64,000 nt of DNA from Sorangium aterium (lineage in GTDB: Bacteria > Myxococcota_A > Polyangia > Polyangiales > Polyangiaceae): positions 434,001-498,000 of the forward strand of contig NZ_JAQNDK010000004.1 of NCBI RefSeq assembly GCF_028368935.1, in the 5' to 3' direction. Both the position numbers and the translations under genes were made by a program. A model generated the notes under the pieces. That model saw only the letters and a program-made list of their open reading frames with translations, made no database searches and was not told where the DNA came from. Below, one piece after another: positions 46,969-54,793 of the stretch; positions within the stretch are counted from its first letter, which is position 1; each line of letters opens with the position of its first letter.

Positions 46969-49008
46969 TCACAGATTCAGCATAAATTCAGCGATGGCTT
47001 TTGTGACGAGCGGGCACACTGCATTCGCCAGTTGCTGCTGCTTGTGAACCAGCCCTCCTGGTTTGCCGCTTGCGGTTCCGGCGAACCGGAACCAGTCAGG
47101 GAATGACTGCAGACGTGAGGCCTCTCTCAGCGAGAGGCCTCGATGTTGGCTCGGATGAACCAGCATACTCTTTCGGTAGTGGCCGATCGTGATCGATGGC
47201 TCGTCCCACCGGAGCCTGCGGTAGATGTTGCTGTGCGTCCGCGAGACGTCGGCGTAGTTCGTCATCTGGTCGCGGATGCTTTCCCAGTTCCCGCCCGCAG
47301 GGATGCTGCGATAGCGCTCGATGACATAGTCAGCGTGCCTCGAGGTGACGTGATCGAAGGCGACGCCGTGCTCCGCGCCTGCCCGTGCGTACCGAAGGAA
47401 TTCGTTCTCTTGAAGAACTTCATCCGAAGGCTCGTCGTACGACGCGCGCTCCTCCGACTCTCCGTTCCCGATCCGCGGAAGGTCGGCGATCGCGTTTCGG
47501 ACAGTGACAAAAGGGCGCGACGGGTTCCCGTGAGAAGGCTTCGGGAAAGGGCCCCACGGCCCGAAGTCGTCTGCCGAGTAGCCGAGATCGCGATGCAGCC
47601 CCATAAGGAAAAAGCGTGTGCGGTTCTGGGGCACGCCGTACCAGACGGCGTCGAGCAGCTTCGGGAAGAGCACGTAGCCGGCCGCCTTCAATCGCCGCTC
47701 GATCACATCGACGACGGAGACCGACGTGCCGGCGTTCGGCGTCCAAAGAATTCCTTGAACATTCTCCATCAGGAAGCCGAGAGGCCGGAGCCGCAGGATG
47801 TACTTGATGAAGACGTCGACTAACTCGTTGTGTGGATTGCTCGCGGACCAGGAGTTTCGATTGGCCATCGAGAAGCCCTGGCACGGCGGACCGCCGATCA
47901 GGAAAGTAGCGCCTCCCGCTTCGCGAGCCACGGCCTCGGCGCGCTCAAGAACCGCCTTCTCGCGAAGGTCTGCCGCTTCGCTCGATTCGGGCGTTCTCGA
48001 AGCGGGCCGGAGGCGCGCCGCGCGCTCGAATGACTTGTGGTTGGCGCGGAGCGTCTGGACGAAGATCGGGTTTGCTTCGCCGGAGTAGATGATCCGATAG
48101 CGTCCTTGTGGGCCGCCGCCGAGCAAGAATCCAAGCCCCATCCCTCCGGCCCCCGAGAAGAGCTCAATGACATTGAGGATGGATGCAGCCTGTCGCAGCA
48201 GTCCTTTCGTGGACGTTTGGATCTGAGGCAGCTCAGCCTGCGCGCGAGCGTCCTGCTGCCGCGCAAGTGCGATATTTGCGCGCGCCGTGATTGCAGATGC
48301 GGCCCCCGACGGCTCTGCCCCAGTTCTTGCAGCCTCTCTACGCTTCTCGTTCCTAGAGGCGCGACGTATCCACCGAGCGTGCGCGACAAGCTGGACGAGA
48401 TCAGCGAGGCCTGCATCAAACGATGCAAGACCAATAATGGTGCCTCGGTGGACGCCTTGGATGCCGCCGACCTGTGCTGCGAAGAGCCACCCCGTGCCGG
48501 CCGGAAGGGCCACAGTCGCGAGCTTTGCAGCGCTGCACTCGAGCTCAGCACCATCAGGCATCACTGTCGAGATGTCCCTCCACCTTCCGCGTTCGAGCAC
48601 ATCCGCGGCTGCAACGGTGGGACGCCCGCGCTCGTTCAGCTGCACGACGGTGCTCGGGCGGATTTGAACGACGAACGGGAGATCCCGCTCGCCGAGCATC
48701 TCCAAGAACGCGGAGGCCGAGCCGTAGGACGTCCCAGCGACCACCACCGGCTGGCCTCCGTCCGCAGCGCGATCGACGAGCTTCGAGGCGAGCTCAATTT
48801 TTGCGCTTCGCTTCGAGCGCATGCTTCCCGCCTCGTAAGTCCTGCGGGCGACTACAAGCTTGCTCGCGCCGTTCAGGCGGTGGACTCGCACAGTGATTGT
48901 TTGGCCGGTATCCTCGCTGCCTACGCCGGCGAGACGGCGCCGCTCGGCGGCCGTCGAGTTGTCCTCGACGAGCAGGATCTCATCGAAGCGCCCAATGTAA
49001 TGGGTCAC
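46969..49008 (-). CDS. C5-cytosine DNA methyltransferase with transposase-like N-terminal domain (DruM-like)
   Basis: 679 residues from GTG 49008, chosen because AAGGAGGG precedes it by seven bases; a start at 49074 has no such site. Methyltransferase motifs: I NVIELFSGAGGMGLGF (279-294), IV GGPPCQGFS with Cys376, VI ENVQGI (415-420), VIII QNRTRFF (461-467), IX LREASRLQSFPDWFRF, X QQLANAV. It would transfer a methyl group to carbon 5 of cytosine and protect host DNA. Residues about 69-224 resemble the DDE domain of IS701-type transposases (KIELASKLVDRAADGGQPVV, SYGSASAFLEMLGERDLPFV, LADLVQLVAHARW), but the first Asp position reads AGTSYG, so this part is probably not a working transposase. 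Confidence 0.85.
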   Translation of the reverse strand: MTHYIGRFDEILLVEDNSTAAERRRLAGVGSEDTGQTITVRVHRLNGASKLVVARRTYEAGSMRSKRSAKIELASKLVDRAADGGQPVVVAGTSYGSASAFLEMLGERDLPFVVQIRPSTVVQLNERGRPTVAAADVLERGRWRDISTVMPDGAELECSAAKLATVALPAGTGWLFAAQVGGIQGVHRGTIIGLASFDAGLADLVQLVAHARWIRRASRNEKRREAARTGAEPSGAASAITARANIALARQQDARAQAELPQIQTSTKGLLRQAASILNVIELFSGAGGMGLGFLLGGGPQGRYRIIYSGEANPIFVQTLRANHKSFERAARLRPASRTPESSEAADLREKAVLERAEAVAREAGGATFLIGGPPCQGFSMANRNSWSASNPHNELVDVFIKYILRLRPLGFLMENVQGILWTPNAGTSVSVVDVIERRLKAAGYVLFPKLLDAVWYGVPQNRTRFFLMGLHRDLGYSADDFGPWGPFPKPSHGNPSRPFVTVRNAIADLPRIGNGESEERASYDEPSDEVLQENEFLRYARAGAEHGVAFDHVTSRHADYVIERYRSIPAGGNWESIRDQMTNYADVSRTHSNIYRRLRWDEPSITIGHYRKSMLVHPSQHRGLSLREASRLQSFPDWFRFAGTASGKPGGLVHKQQQLANAVCPLVTKAIAEFMLNL

Positions 49009-49095
49009 TGTCGCACCCTCCTTCGCTGGTCGGTAGAACCGCGCAGACCCGCCTTGGATGAGACCGAAAGGCACGAGGGGAGGTACGGGCAGCGG

Positions 49096-49308
49096 TCAAC
49101 GGGCGTCATCGTCCGCCCTCTTCGATGGGTTGCGGTCACCGGCGCCGCCTCGACGAACCCACTCGTCGCTCTCGTCGGTCTTGAACTTCGAGAGCCTGCC
49201 GACGCGATGGGCTGGAACAGCGCGCGGTTCGATCCATCGGTAGATTCTGTCCTTCCCCGCACCGAGATGGCGGGACAACTCTTCGACCGAAACCCACGGC
49301 TCAGACAT
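49096..49308 (-). CDS. Excisionase/AlpA-type helix-turn-helix protein
   Basis: 70 residues from ATG 49308. VSVEELSRHLGAGKDRIYRWIEPRAVPAHRVGR is a winged helix-turn-helix of the MerR/excisionase (HTH_17) type, with the usual R-V-G-R wing. It is the first gene of the defence operon, 87 bases before the methyltransferase start, so it may regulate the operon, or be left from the mobile element that brought it. Longer open codons upstream belong to the recombinase-associated remnant. Confidence 0.75.
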   Translation of the reverse strand: MSEPWVSVEELSRHLGAGKDRIYRWIEPRAVPAHRVGRLSKFKTDESDEWVRRGGAGDRNPSKRADDDAR

Positions 49309-49429
49309 GGTCTGCGGACCTGAACATGCGAGCGCGATCATGTCAGGCTCGCCCGGCCAAAACAAGCGTCGATCTGGCAGGATCGTCGAAACTCCTGAAC
49401 GACGCCCGCTGCTCGGCTCACGTACCCGC

Positions 49430-49788
49430 GTGGGCCGCGGCCCGCAGCGTTCGCTCGGCCATCCCGCTCGGTGCCGTCGACCGCCTCGAGCCCGAGCACG
49501 CGTGCCTGCGGGTCGGGGGCGAGGAGGAGAAGGCTGGACCACTCGGGCACGCGTAAGCCCCAGCTTGCGCGCGATGGCCGTGCGGTCGGTGACGAAGCCC
49601 GGATCGAGCGCGCCCTGTAGGTGGTGCGCGAGGGCCTGCATCCGGGCGACCTTCGCGAGGTGCCGGATGGGCTCGGGCTTCGGGGGCCACGGCTGCCCGG
49701 TGAGGAGCACGCGCGAGCTACGGCGGCGTAACAGCGTCTCCGTGAGTACGTGGCAGTGCTTCGGCGTCCGTGAATCGGTCGTCGTCAT
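49430..49788 (-). pseudogene. Serine-recombinase-associated small protein, frameshifted
   Basis: From ATG 49788 the frame reads ARMQALAHHLQGALDPGFVT and DRTAIARKLGLTRARV, a KorB-like helix-turn-helix found in short genes that sit behind large serine recombinases. The expected continuation (LLLLAPDPQARVLGLEAVDG) is in another frame after about 49527, and a later piece (AERTLRAAAHAGT) is in a third frame. Two frameshifts therefore break it. Its start overlaps the recombinase remnant stop as ATGA. Confidence 0.65.
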
Positions 49789-50051
49789 GCAGCGTCCTGC
49801 GAGCGCACGTCGGCGCCGAAGTTCACGAATTCGACCTCGACGACGCCGATGGCCTCCTCCACGCGCACCGCCGCGACGAGCGCGCGTAGCAGACGCCCTC
49901 GGTTCTCGGGCGTCATCAGGCGCCAGACGTTCGCGAAGTCGCGCAGCGCGCCGAGCATCCCCTTCACCTCTGCGTCTGCGGCCTCGAGGTTGGCTAGGTC
50001 GCGCTCGGTCTCGGCGATGTGGCGTTCGGCGGCGACGCCTCGATCCGCCTC
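49785..50051 (-). pseudogene. Serine site-specific recombinase, C-terminal remnant
   Basis: The minus strand reads AERHIAETERDLANLEAADA, then a segment with MKGMLGALRDFANVWRLMTPENRGRLLRALV and VRVEEAIGVVEVEFVNFG. This coiled-coil plus tail is typical of the end of large serine recombinases/resolvases. An in-frame stop at 50052-50054 and the absence of catalytic and recombinase domains upstream show that only the 3' end remains. Confidence 0.7.
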
Positions 50052-50157
50052 CTATTTCCAGTCCTCGCGGAGCAGGGGCCCGTGGCTCAAGGAAGTGCTA
50101 CCGCGGCTCCCGCTCAGAAGTGTTAGCAGGGCTCCGCTCGTACACGTCCTCACCGCC

Positions 50158-50313
50158 CATCTGGACATCCCCCCGCCCATCTGGACAGGGGGTGGGGTCA
50201 TCTGGACATCCCGCCCGCCCATCTGGACAGGGGGTGGGGTCATCTGGACATCCCGCCCGCTCATCTGGACAGGGGGTAGGGTCATCTGGACATCCCCCTC
50301 GCTCATCTGGACA
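50158..50313. repeat. Eight-copy array of CATCTGGACA with 21-base phasing
   Basis: CATCTGGACA occurs exactly at 50158, 50178, 50199, 50220, 50241, 50262, 50283 and 50304; spacing is 20 and then 21 bases throughout, two helical turns. Spacers alternate between GGGGGTGGGGT-like and TCCCGCCCGCC-like sequence, so a 42-base unit repeats about four times. The reverse strand reads TGTCCAGATG. It resembles a multi-site binding array for a DNA-binding protein, such as the internal terminal repeats of an IS21-type element or plasmid-like iterons. No transposase gene is attached. Confidence 0.85.
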
Positions 50314-50462
50314 TCCCACCTCGCCGCCTCGCCTCCCGGCTCCCCCCACCCGTGTCCAGATCCTGCTCCGCGCTGGACGTCCCCGCGACCGAGCTCATCC
50401 TTGCCGCTTTGCGTCGTGCCCCGAGGGGCGCGGATCGCAGGAGGAGGGGTCAGGCAATCATC

Positions 50463-51323
50463 ATGGCAAAGCAAGGACAGGACTTCGAACGCTGGGTCAA
50501 GGTCGCCGCCGGGTCGGAGCGGACCGACAACCCGCTGAACATTCCGTACGACATCGCCGTGCGCGAGGCGGTCGCCGCCGCGGCGTTCGTGAAGAAGTAC
50601 TGGGAGCCCGACGGCGATCGCCCGGGCCTCAAGCGGGTCAAGAGCCGCCTGCCCGCATCGAGCGGCGAGGAGCTGCTCTCCATCGTGCACGCGGTGCAGG
50701 AGGCGCAGACGCGGCTGCTCCTCATCGTCGATCCGGCCGTGGCCGATCTCGGCGAGCGCGCCCGGTTCGTCGTCGATGAGCTCGAGTCGGCGCTCGAGTT
50801 CCTGCTCGACGACGACGTCGACGAGCCCGCCGACGCGCAGCTCGCGCGCATCAAGGAGTTCCACGCGCAGGACGGCCAGCGCTCGAGCGCCCTCTCCCAG
50901 GCGCTCCGCGATTACGCGGGGCTCGCGGAGCCGCTCAAGGACCGCCTGGTCGAGGCGGACGAGGCGTTCGACGTGCGCCTCATCGCCGAGGCCAGGAAGC
51001 TCGCGGAGGATCTGCAACAGCGGGCGCTGGAGGCGGCCCCCGAAGCGGGCGCCTCGCCCGCCGCGACCACGATCCGCAACCAGCTGCTGCACCTCATGGT
51101 CCAGCGCGTCGGCTCCATCCGGAAGACCGCGGCCCACGTCTTCCGGCGCCACCCCGAGATCGCCCGCGAGGTGACGAGCGCTTACGAGCGGCGCCGGCGC
51201 GCGGCGGCGCGGCGCGAGAAGGCCCGTAAGGCCACCGAGTCCGGACAGGCCAACGGCAAGCCGGCGGCGGCGCCGGTGCCCGTGACCCCCGCGCCCGCGA
51301 CCCCCGCGCCCGCGACCTCCTAG
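50463..51323 (+). CDS. Unknown soluble helical protein, 286 residues
   Basis: From ATG 50463 the protein begins MAKQGQDFERWVKVAAGSER. It is mostly helical, with two Ala-rich amphipathic segments and acidic stretches (FLLDDDVDEPADAQLARIKEF), then a basic region (SAYERRRRAAARREKARKA) and a Pro/Ala tail of PAPAT repeats. No membrane segment, signal peptide or catalytic motif is visible. I do not recognise the family. The basic region and flexible tail could contact nucleic acid. Confidence 0.65.
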   Translation: MAKQGQDFERWVKVAAGSERTDNPLNIPYDIAVREAVAAAAFVKKYWEPDGDRPGLKRVKSRLPASSGEELLSIVHAVQEAQTRLLLIVDPAVADLGERARFVVDELESALEFLLDDDVDEPADAQLARIKEFHAQDGQRSSALSQALRDYAGLAEPLKDRLVEADEAFDVRLIAEARKLAEDLQQRALEAAPEAGASPAATTIRNQLLHLMVQRVGSIRKTAAHVFRRHPEIAREVTSAYERRRRAAARREKARKATESGQANGKPAAAPVPVTPAPATPAPATS

Positions 51324-52559
51324 ACATCGGCCGGCGCTCGGCCGTCGTAATCCCGGCCGGCTCGCCGTCCGCGCGGAAACTGCGCTCCGAGGCGCGTCCG
51401 CTCCCATCCAGCGTCGCCGTTGGCAGCCTTCAGCGACGGCGCCGGAAGCGGAGGACGAGCGCGGCGACCATGCCAACGAGCACGAGCAGGGCACGCCGAC
51501 CCACGCCCAATCCCGGGGATGCGAGCCAAAGGTGACGGCCACCGCGCCGCACCCGCGAGGCCACGCTCGTTTCCTCAGGCAGCCCATCCTCTCATAGACC
51601 GCCCCCCCGGTCCGCCGGAAGGTACGGACCCCGCCGCGGTGCTCCTCGACACCGCGGCCCCGCTATCTGCGCGGGCTCCAGGTGCGCTAGCGCGATCGCG
51701 AGCTCGCCGGCGTCCAGCGCCTCGACGTGGCCGAGCTCCACCAGGTGGACGGTGGACGGCGACGGCCCCGAACTCGCGCGGCGCTTCTACCTGGAGGAGA
51801 TGATCCCCTGACCGAGGAGCGCCCCGTGGCGCGCCCGTGCCGCCGACACCGGCCGCTCCACCCTCACCCTCGGGGGCGACGTGGCCGAGTTCGACCACGT
51901 GGACGGGGGACGCACCGAGCTCGCCGACGCGCGCCGCCGCCGAGCTCGTCGGCGTCCTCCTCAACGCCGCGGCCGGTCGCTGTCTGCTCGGCGCCATGTA
52001 CGACGCCAGAGCGCTCGCGCGATCGCGGGCGTCCTCCTCGACGCCCGCGGCCGCTCCGCGGTCGACGGGGGCCGCGGCGCCGAGCGCGCGCTCGAGGAGC
52101 TCGCGGCGACGTGGCCGAGCTCCACCAGGTGGATGGCATGGCGATGGCCACGAGCTCGCCGGCGTCCACCTCGACGCTGCGGCCGCTCCGGGGCGACCGA
52201 GCCGCGCCGCCATGTACCGCCCGCTGGCGATGGACCCGGCGCACGCATCGACGCCGGCGACGGACCCGAGCTCGCCGACCATCTCTCGACACCTCGGCCG
52301 CGGGGCTGCTCCGGCTCGGCCTACACGTCGGACGGGTTCCCTCCCGGACACCGGACGTCGTTGCCCACGCAGAGGAGCAGAGAGAGGAAGGGCGGTCGAC
52401 GTGGAAAGAGGCCGGTGGGAGCCGCGTATGGAACCAAGAGGACGGTTCCCGACGTGACCTGTTCATGTCCTAAAGCCTTTGTTTTCTAGTTCGGAAGAGA
52501 TGCGGCACGCATCAGGGAAGCACACATGAGCTCGGCACACCGATCGCAACGGGCACGGC
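51324..52559. other. 1.2-kb gene-poor region with three diverged repeats
   Basis: No convincing gene despite several open frames, whose compositions are Arg/Pro/Ala-rich. A motif GACGTGGCCGAGCTCCACCA occurs near 51727 and 52109, and a diverged form (GACGTGGCCGAGTTCGACCA) near 51884, each followed by similar GGTGGA(C/T)GG-rich sequence and CTCGCCG blocks. Copies about 160-225 bases apart suggest a decayed gene made of internal repeats. Confidence 0.5.
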
Positions 52560-52985
52560 ATGCGAACGATCACTACCACCATCACAGCAGCTCTCATTTG
52601 CTGTTCCATCCCTTCGTGTACGGTCGACCAGACGCCTGACTCGGAAGCCGTGTGGGACGATGAAACCCTGGAGGCTGGCGAACCGCTCGCAGCACGAGGA
52701 AGGTGCGAAGACGCGGTAGACGAGGGGGCTGACATCTGGAGGCTCATGTGTGGATCAGCGATGGATATATTCTTGACGCGGTATGACACGCGTCTCTGCC
52801 TTGCGGAGAGCAGCGAAGGGCGAGCCGTGGGCCACGCGAAGTGCCGTTCCAGTTGCCCGACTGCATGCCTCGCGCTTTCGACGCGATGGGAGCTCTACTG
52901 TGAAGAGCGCGCGCCCCTGCTCCTGAAGAGCATCTGCGAACAGGCGCGACAAAACGGGCAGAGGAGGTGCCTGAGCTCCTGTTGA
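52560..52985 (+). CDS. Small Cys-rich secreted protein or lipoprotein
   Basis: 141 residues from ATG 52560. The N-terminus MRTITTTITAALICCSIPSC is a short signal peptide, with a possible lipobox ending at Cys20. Nine or more cysteines follow in the mature part (GRCEDAVDEG, LMCGSAMD, CRSSCPTACLAL, ICEQARQNGQRRCLSSC), suggesting a disulfide-stabilised periplasmic or surface protein. GC content is lower than in the surrounding genes. I recognise no family. Confidence 0.65.
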   Translation: MRTITTTITAALICCSIPSCTVDQTPDSEAVWDDETLEAGEPLAARGRCEDAVDEGADIWRLMCGSAMDIFLTRYDTRLCLAESSEGRAVGHAKCRSSCPTACLALSTRWELYCEERAPLLLKSICEQARQNGQRRCLSSC

Positions 52986-53030
52986 GGTAGGGCGCTTGAC
53001 ATCGCCGAAGAGGGCGCTAGCTGGTGGGGC

Positions 53031-53339
53031 ATGCCGGACGTGATTGCGGAACGTACCCTCGATCTGACACTTCCGAACGGGACGCACGAAAGCATCCGAG
53101 TGCGACTGTGGTCACCCGAGTACAGACCACACGCTATGTGCTGGGAAGCTGACGTGGAGGTCGCTGGAGCGGGGGACGCCCATAAGACCCACGGAGTCGG
53201 CATCGATGCTTTCCAGGCGCTGCACAGCGCGCTCTATTTGATCCCGTCGATGCTCGTCAAATATGAGGGTGTGGGCCGGCTCTCGTGGCTCGATGCGGAG
53301 TGGCTCGGGTTCCCAGAGATCAAACTCACTGAGCCGTGA
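53031..53339 (+). CDS. Small protein of the DUF6968 type
   Basis: 102 residues. The pattern AERTLDLTLPNGTHESIRVRLWSPE, CWEADVEVAG and GVGIDAFQALHSALYLI resembles DUF6968-like immunity-type or orphan proteins: a beta hairpin followed by an amphipathic helix carrying a G-x-D-x-x-Q-A-L motif. No signal peptide. The function is unknown. The family name is from memory of the pattern and should be treated as tentative. Confidence 0.6.
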   Translation: MPDVIAERTLDLTLPNGTHESIRVRLWSPEYRPHAMCWEADVEVAGAGDAHKTHGVGIDAFQALHSALYLIPSMLVKYEGVGRLSWLDAEWLGFPEIKLTEP

Positions 53340-53513
53340 CTCCGGCGCGCTGACATGCCCGAACTCCGCCACACGGACGGCGGACGCTCAGGGGAAGGCC
53401 ATCCACCATCGCCGTTAGCGGCCTTCGGAGACGACGCCGCCGGTTTGGGGGCGCCGGTAGGCGGTCGTTGCGCCAAGCGTCGGCTCGGCCGGGCGGCGGT
53501 GGCTCCGGCGAGC

Positions 53514-54641
53514 TCAGGCGATGCAGCAGAACGTGGACGGCTCGGCCGGCTGGAGCTCGCCGACGGGCTCGCCGCCCTGCGGTGCGCATGCGCCCGGCTC
53601 CACCTCCACGACCGCGGCCGACTTGCTCCCCAGGCCGAGGCCGGGCGGCGTCACCCCGCAAAACGGGACGCTCGAGTCGACGAGGGTCGACGCGACCAGG
53701 TCCGTGCATGCCGCGTCGCGGTACACGGACGCCATGATCGTGCACGAGGCGCCGGTCGGCTCGCCGCAGCTACAGGGGGTGCAATCGCGGCCGTCGAGCA
53801 CGTCTTTATAGAAGACATGCCTCTGGGGGTAGCCCTCAGGACAGGCGGCGTCGCCCTCGTGATAGATGCAGGTCAGGAACGCAGGCGGCGCTGCCGGCGC
53901 GCACGTCGTCGCGTCGGCGCACGCGGTGTGCGCCCCGGCGACGCAGGCCGTCGCGCGCGTCGCCCACCAGAGCGCGTTCTGCGGGATGGGCTGCGGGGCT
54001 TCGATGCGCGGCGTGCAAGCGCCGGCCGTGACCGAGGGCGCCGCGATCGTCAGCGACTGCACGCAGGGCTCGCCGTTGCAGTCCTGATCGGCGGGGATCG
54101 CGCCGTCGGCGGTGCAGGCGCCGTCCCATGCGTCGGGCGCGGCGAACGGCGTCGCGACAGCGTCGGGCTCGTCGCCGGGGCACGAGGACGACGATGCGGC
54201 CCACGCAGTGGGGAGCGAACACGAGACCTCGGGCGGGTCGCACGCGCAGGTCGGGCACGTCTTCGGCACCTGCTGGAGATCGGCGAAGCCCTCGTACCCG
54301 ATCGTCGGCGCGTCGGCGGGGCATTCGGGGGTGGCCTCCGGCGGACCGAACCAGAGGAGCGCCGGGCCGGACCAGCCGAGCGGGGCGGGGGAGACGCACT
54401 GGCCGGAGCACAGCGCGCTGTGGGCCTCACCGCCAGCGCCGCCCTGTCCGCCAGAGCCGCCCTGACCGCCGCCGTCACCACCACCACCGCCGCCCTGACC
54501 GCCGTCGCCGCCGTACTTCTCGCACCACTCAGGATAGTGGACGCGCTCTTCGTCCGAACAGGGGCCCTCAATGACGATGGGGGCTTGGGTGCAGCTCGCG
54601 GTCAATAGGACGCCTGCGAGGGCAAAGCTCGGAACGCGCAT
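53514..54641 (-). CDS. Cys-rich lipoprotein with Gly-rich linker
   Basis: 375 residues from ATG 54641 (MRVPSFALAGVLLTASC, lipobox TASC). After CSDEERVHYPEWCEKYGG comes a Gly/Gln-rich linker (GGQGGGGGGDGGGQGGSGG), then a body with about 25 cysteines, including CPTCACDPPEVSC and DCTPCSCGEPTGASC. This is the architecture of many myxobacterial outer-membrane lipoproteins: lipid anchor, flexible stalk, disulfide-rich head. No enzyme motif is visible. Confidence 0.75.
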   Translation of the reverse strand: MRVPSFALAGVLLTASCTQAPIVIEGPCSDEERVHYPEWCEKYGGDGGQGGGGGGDGGGQGGSGGQGGAGGEAHSALCSGQCVSPAPLGWSGPALLWFGPPEATPECPADAPTIGYEGFADLQQVPKTCPTCACDPPEVSCSLPTAWAASSSSCPGDEPDAVATPFAAPDAWDGACTADGAIPADQDCNGEPCVQSLTIAAPSVTAGACTPRIEAPQPIPQNALWWATRATACVAGAHTACADATTCAPAAPPAFLTCIYHEGDAACPEGYPQRHVFYKDVLDGRDCTPCSCGEPTGASCTIMASVYRDAACTDLVASTLVDSSVPFCGVTPPGLGLGSKSAAVVEVEPGACAPQGGEPVGELQPAEPSTFCCIA

Positions 54642-54793
54642 GCGTCGTACCCTATGGGAATGATGGCCCTGAGCGCAAGGCGGCTGTCGTACCGCGGGCC
54701 TGGCGCGCGCTGAGCATTCCCTCGGTCGTGAAACGTTACTCATTTTTTTTTGTCACCTTGGGGGAGGGCGGATATCTCTGCCGCCGGACCTCC

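Noticed and set aside
50158-50313. Possible CRISPR array
   Set aside because: The repeated unit is only 10 bases with 11-base spacers of two alternating kinds; this is a phased binding array, not repeat-spacer DNA, and no cas genes are present.
51575-52351. Minus-strand 258-codon frame
   Set aside because: Composition is low-complexity, no start site, and overlapping frames on both strands look equally open; treated as non-coding repeats.
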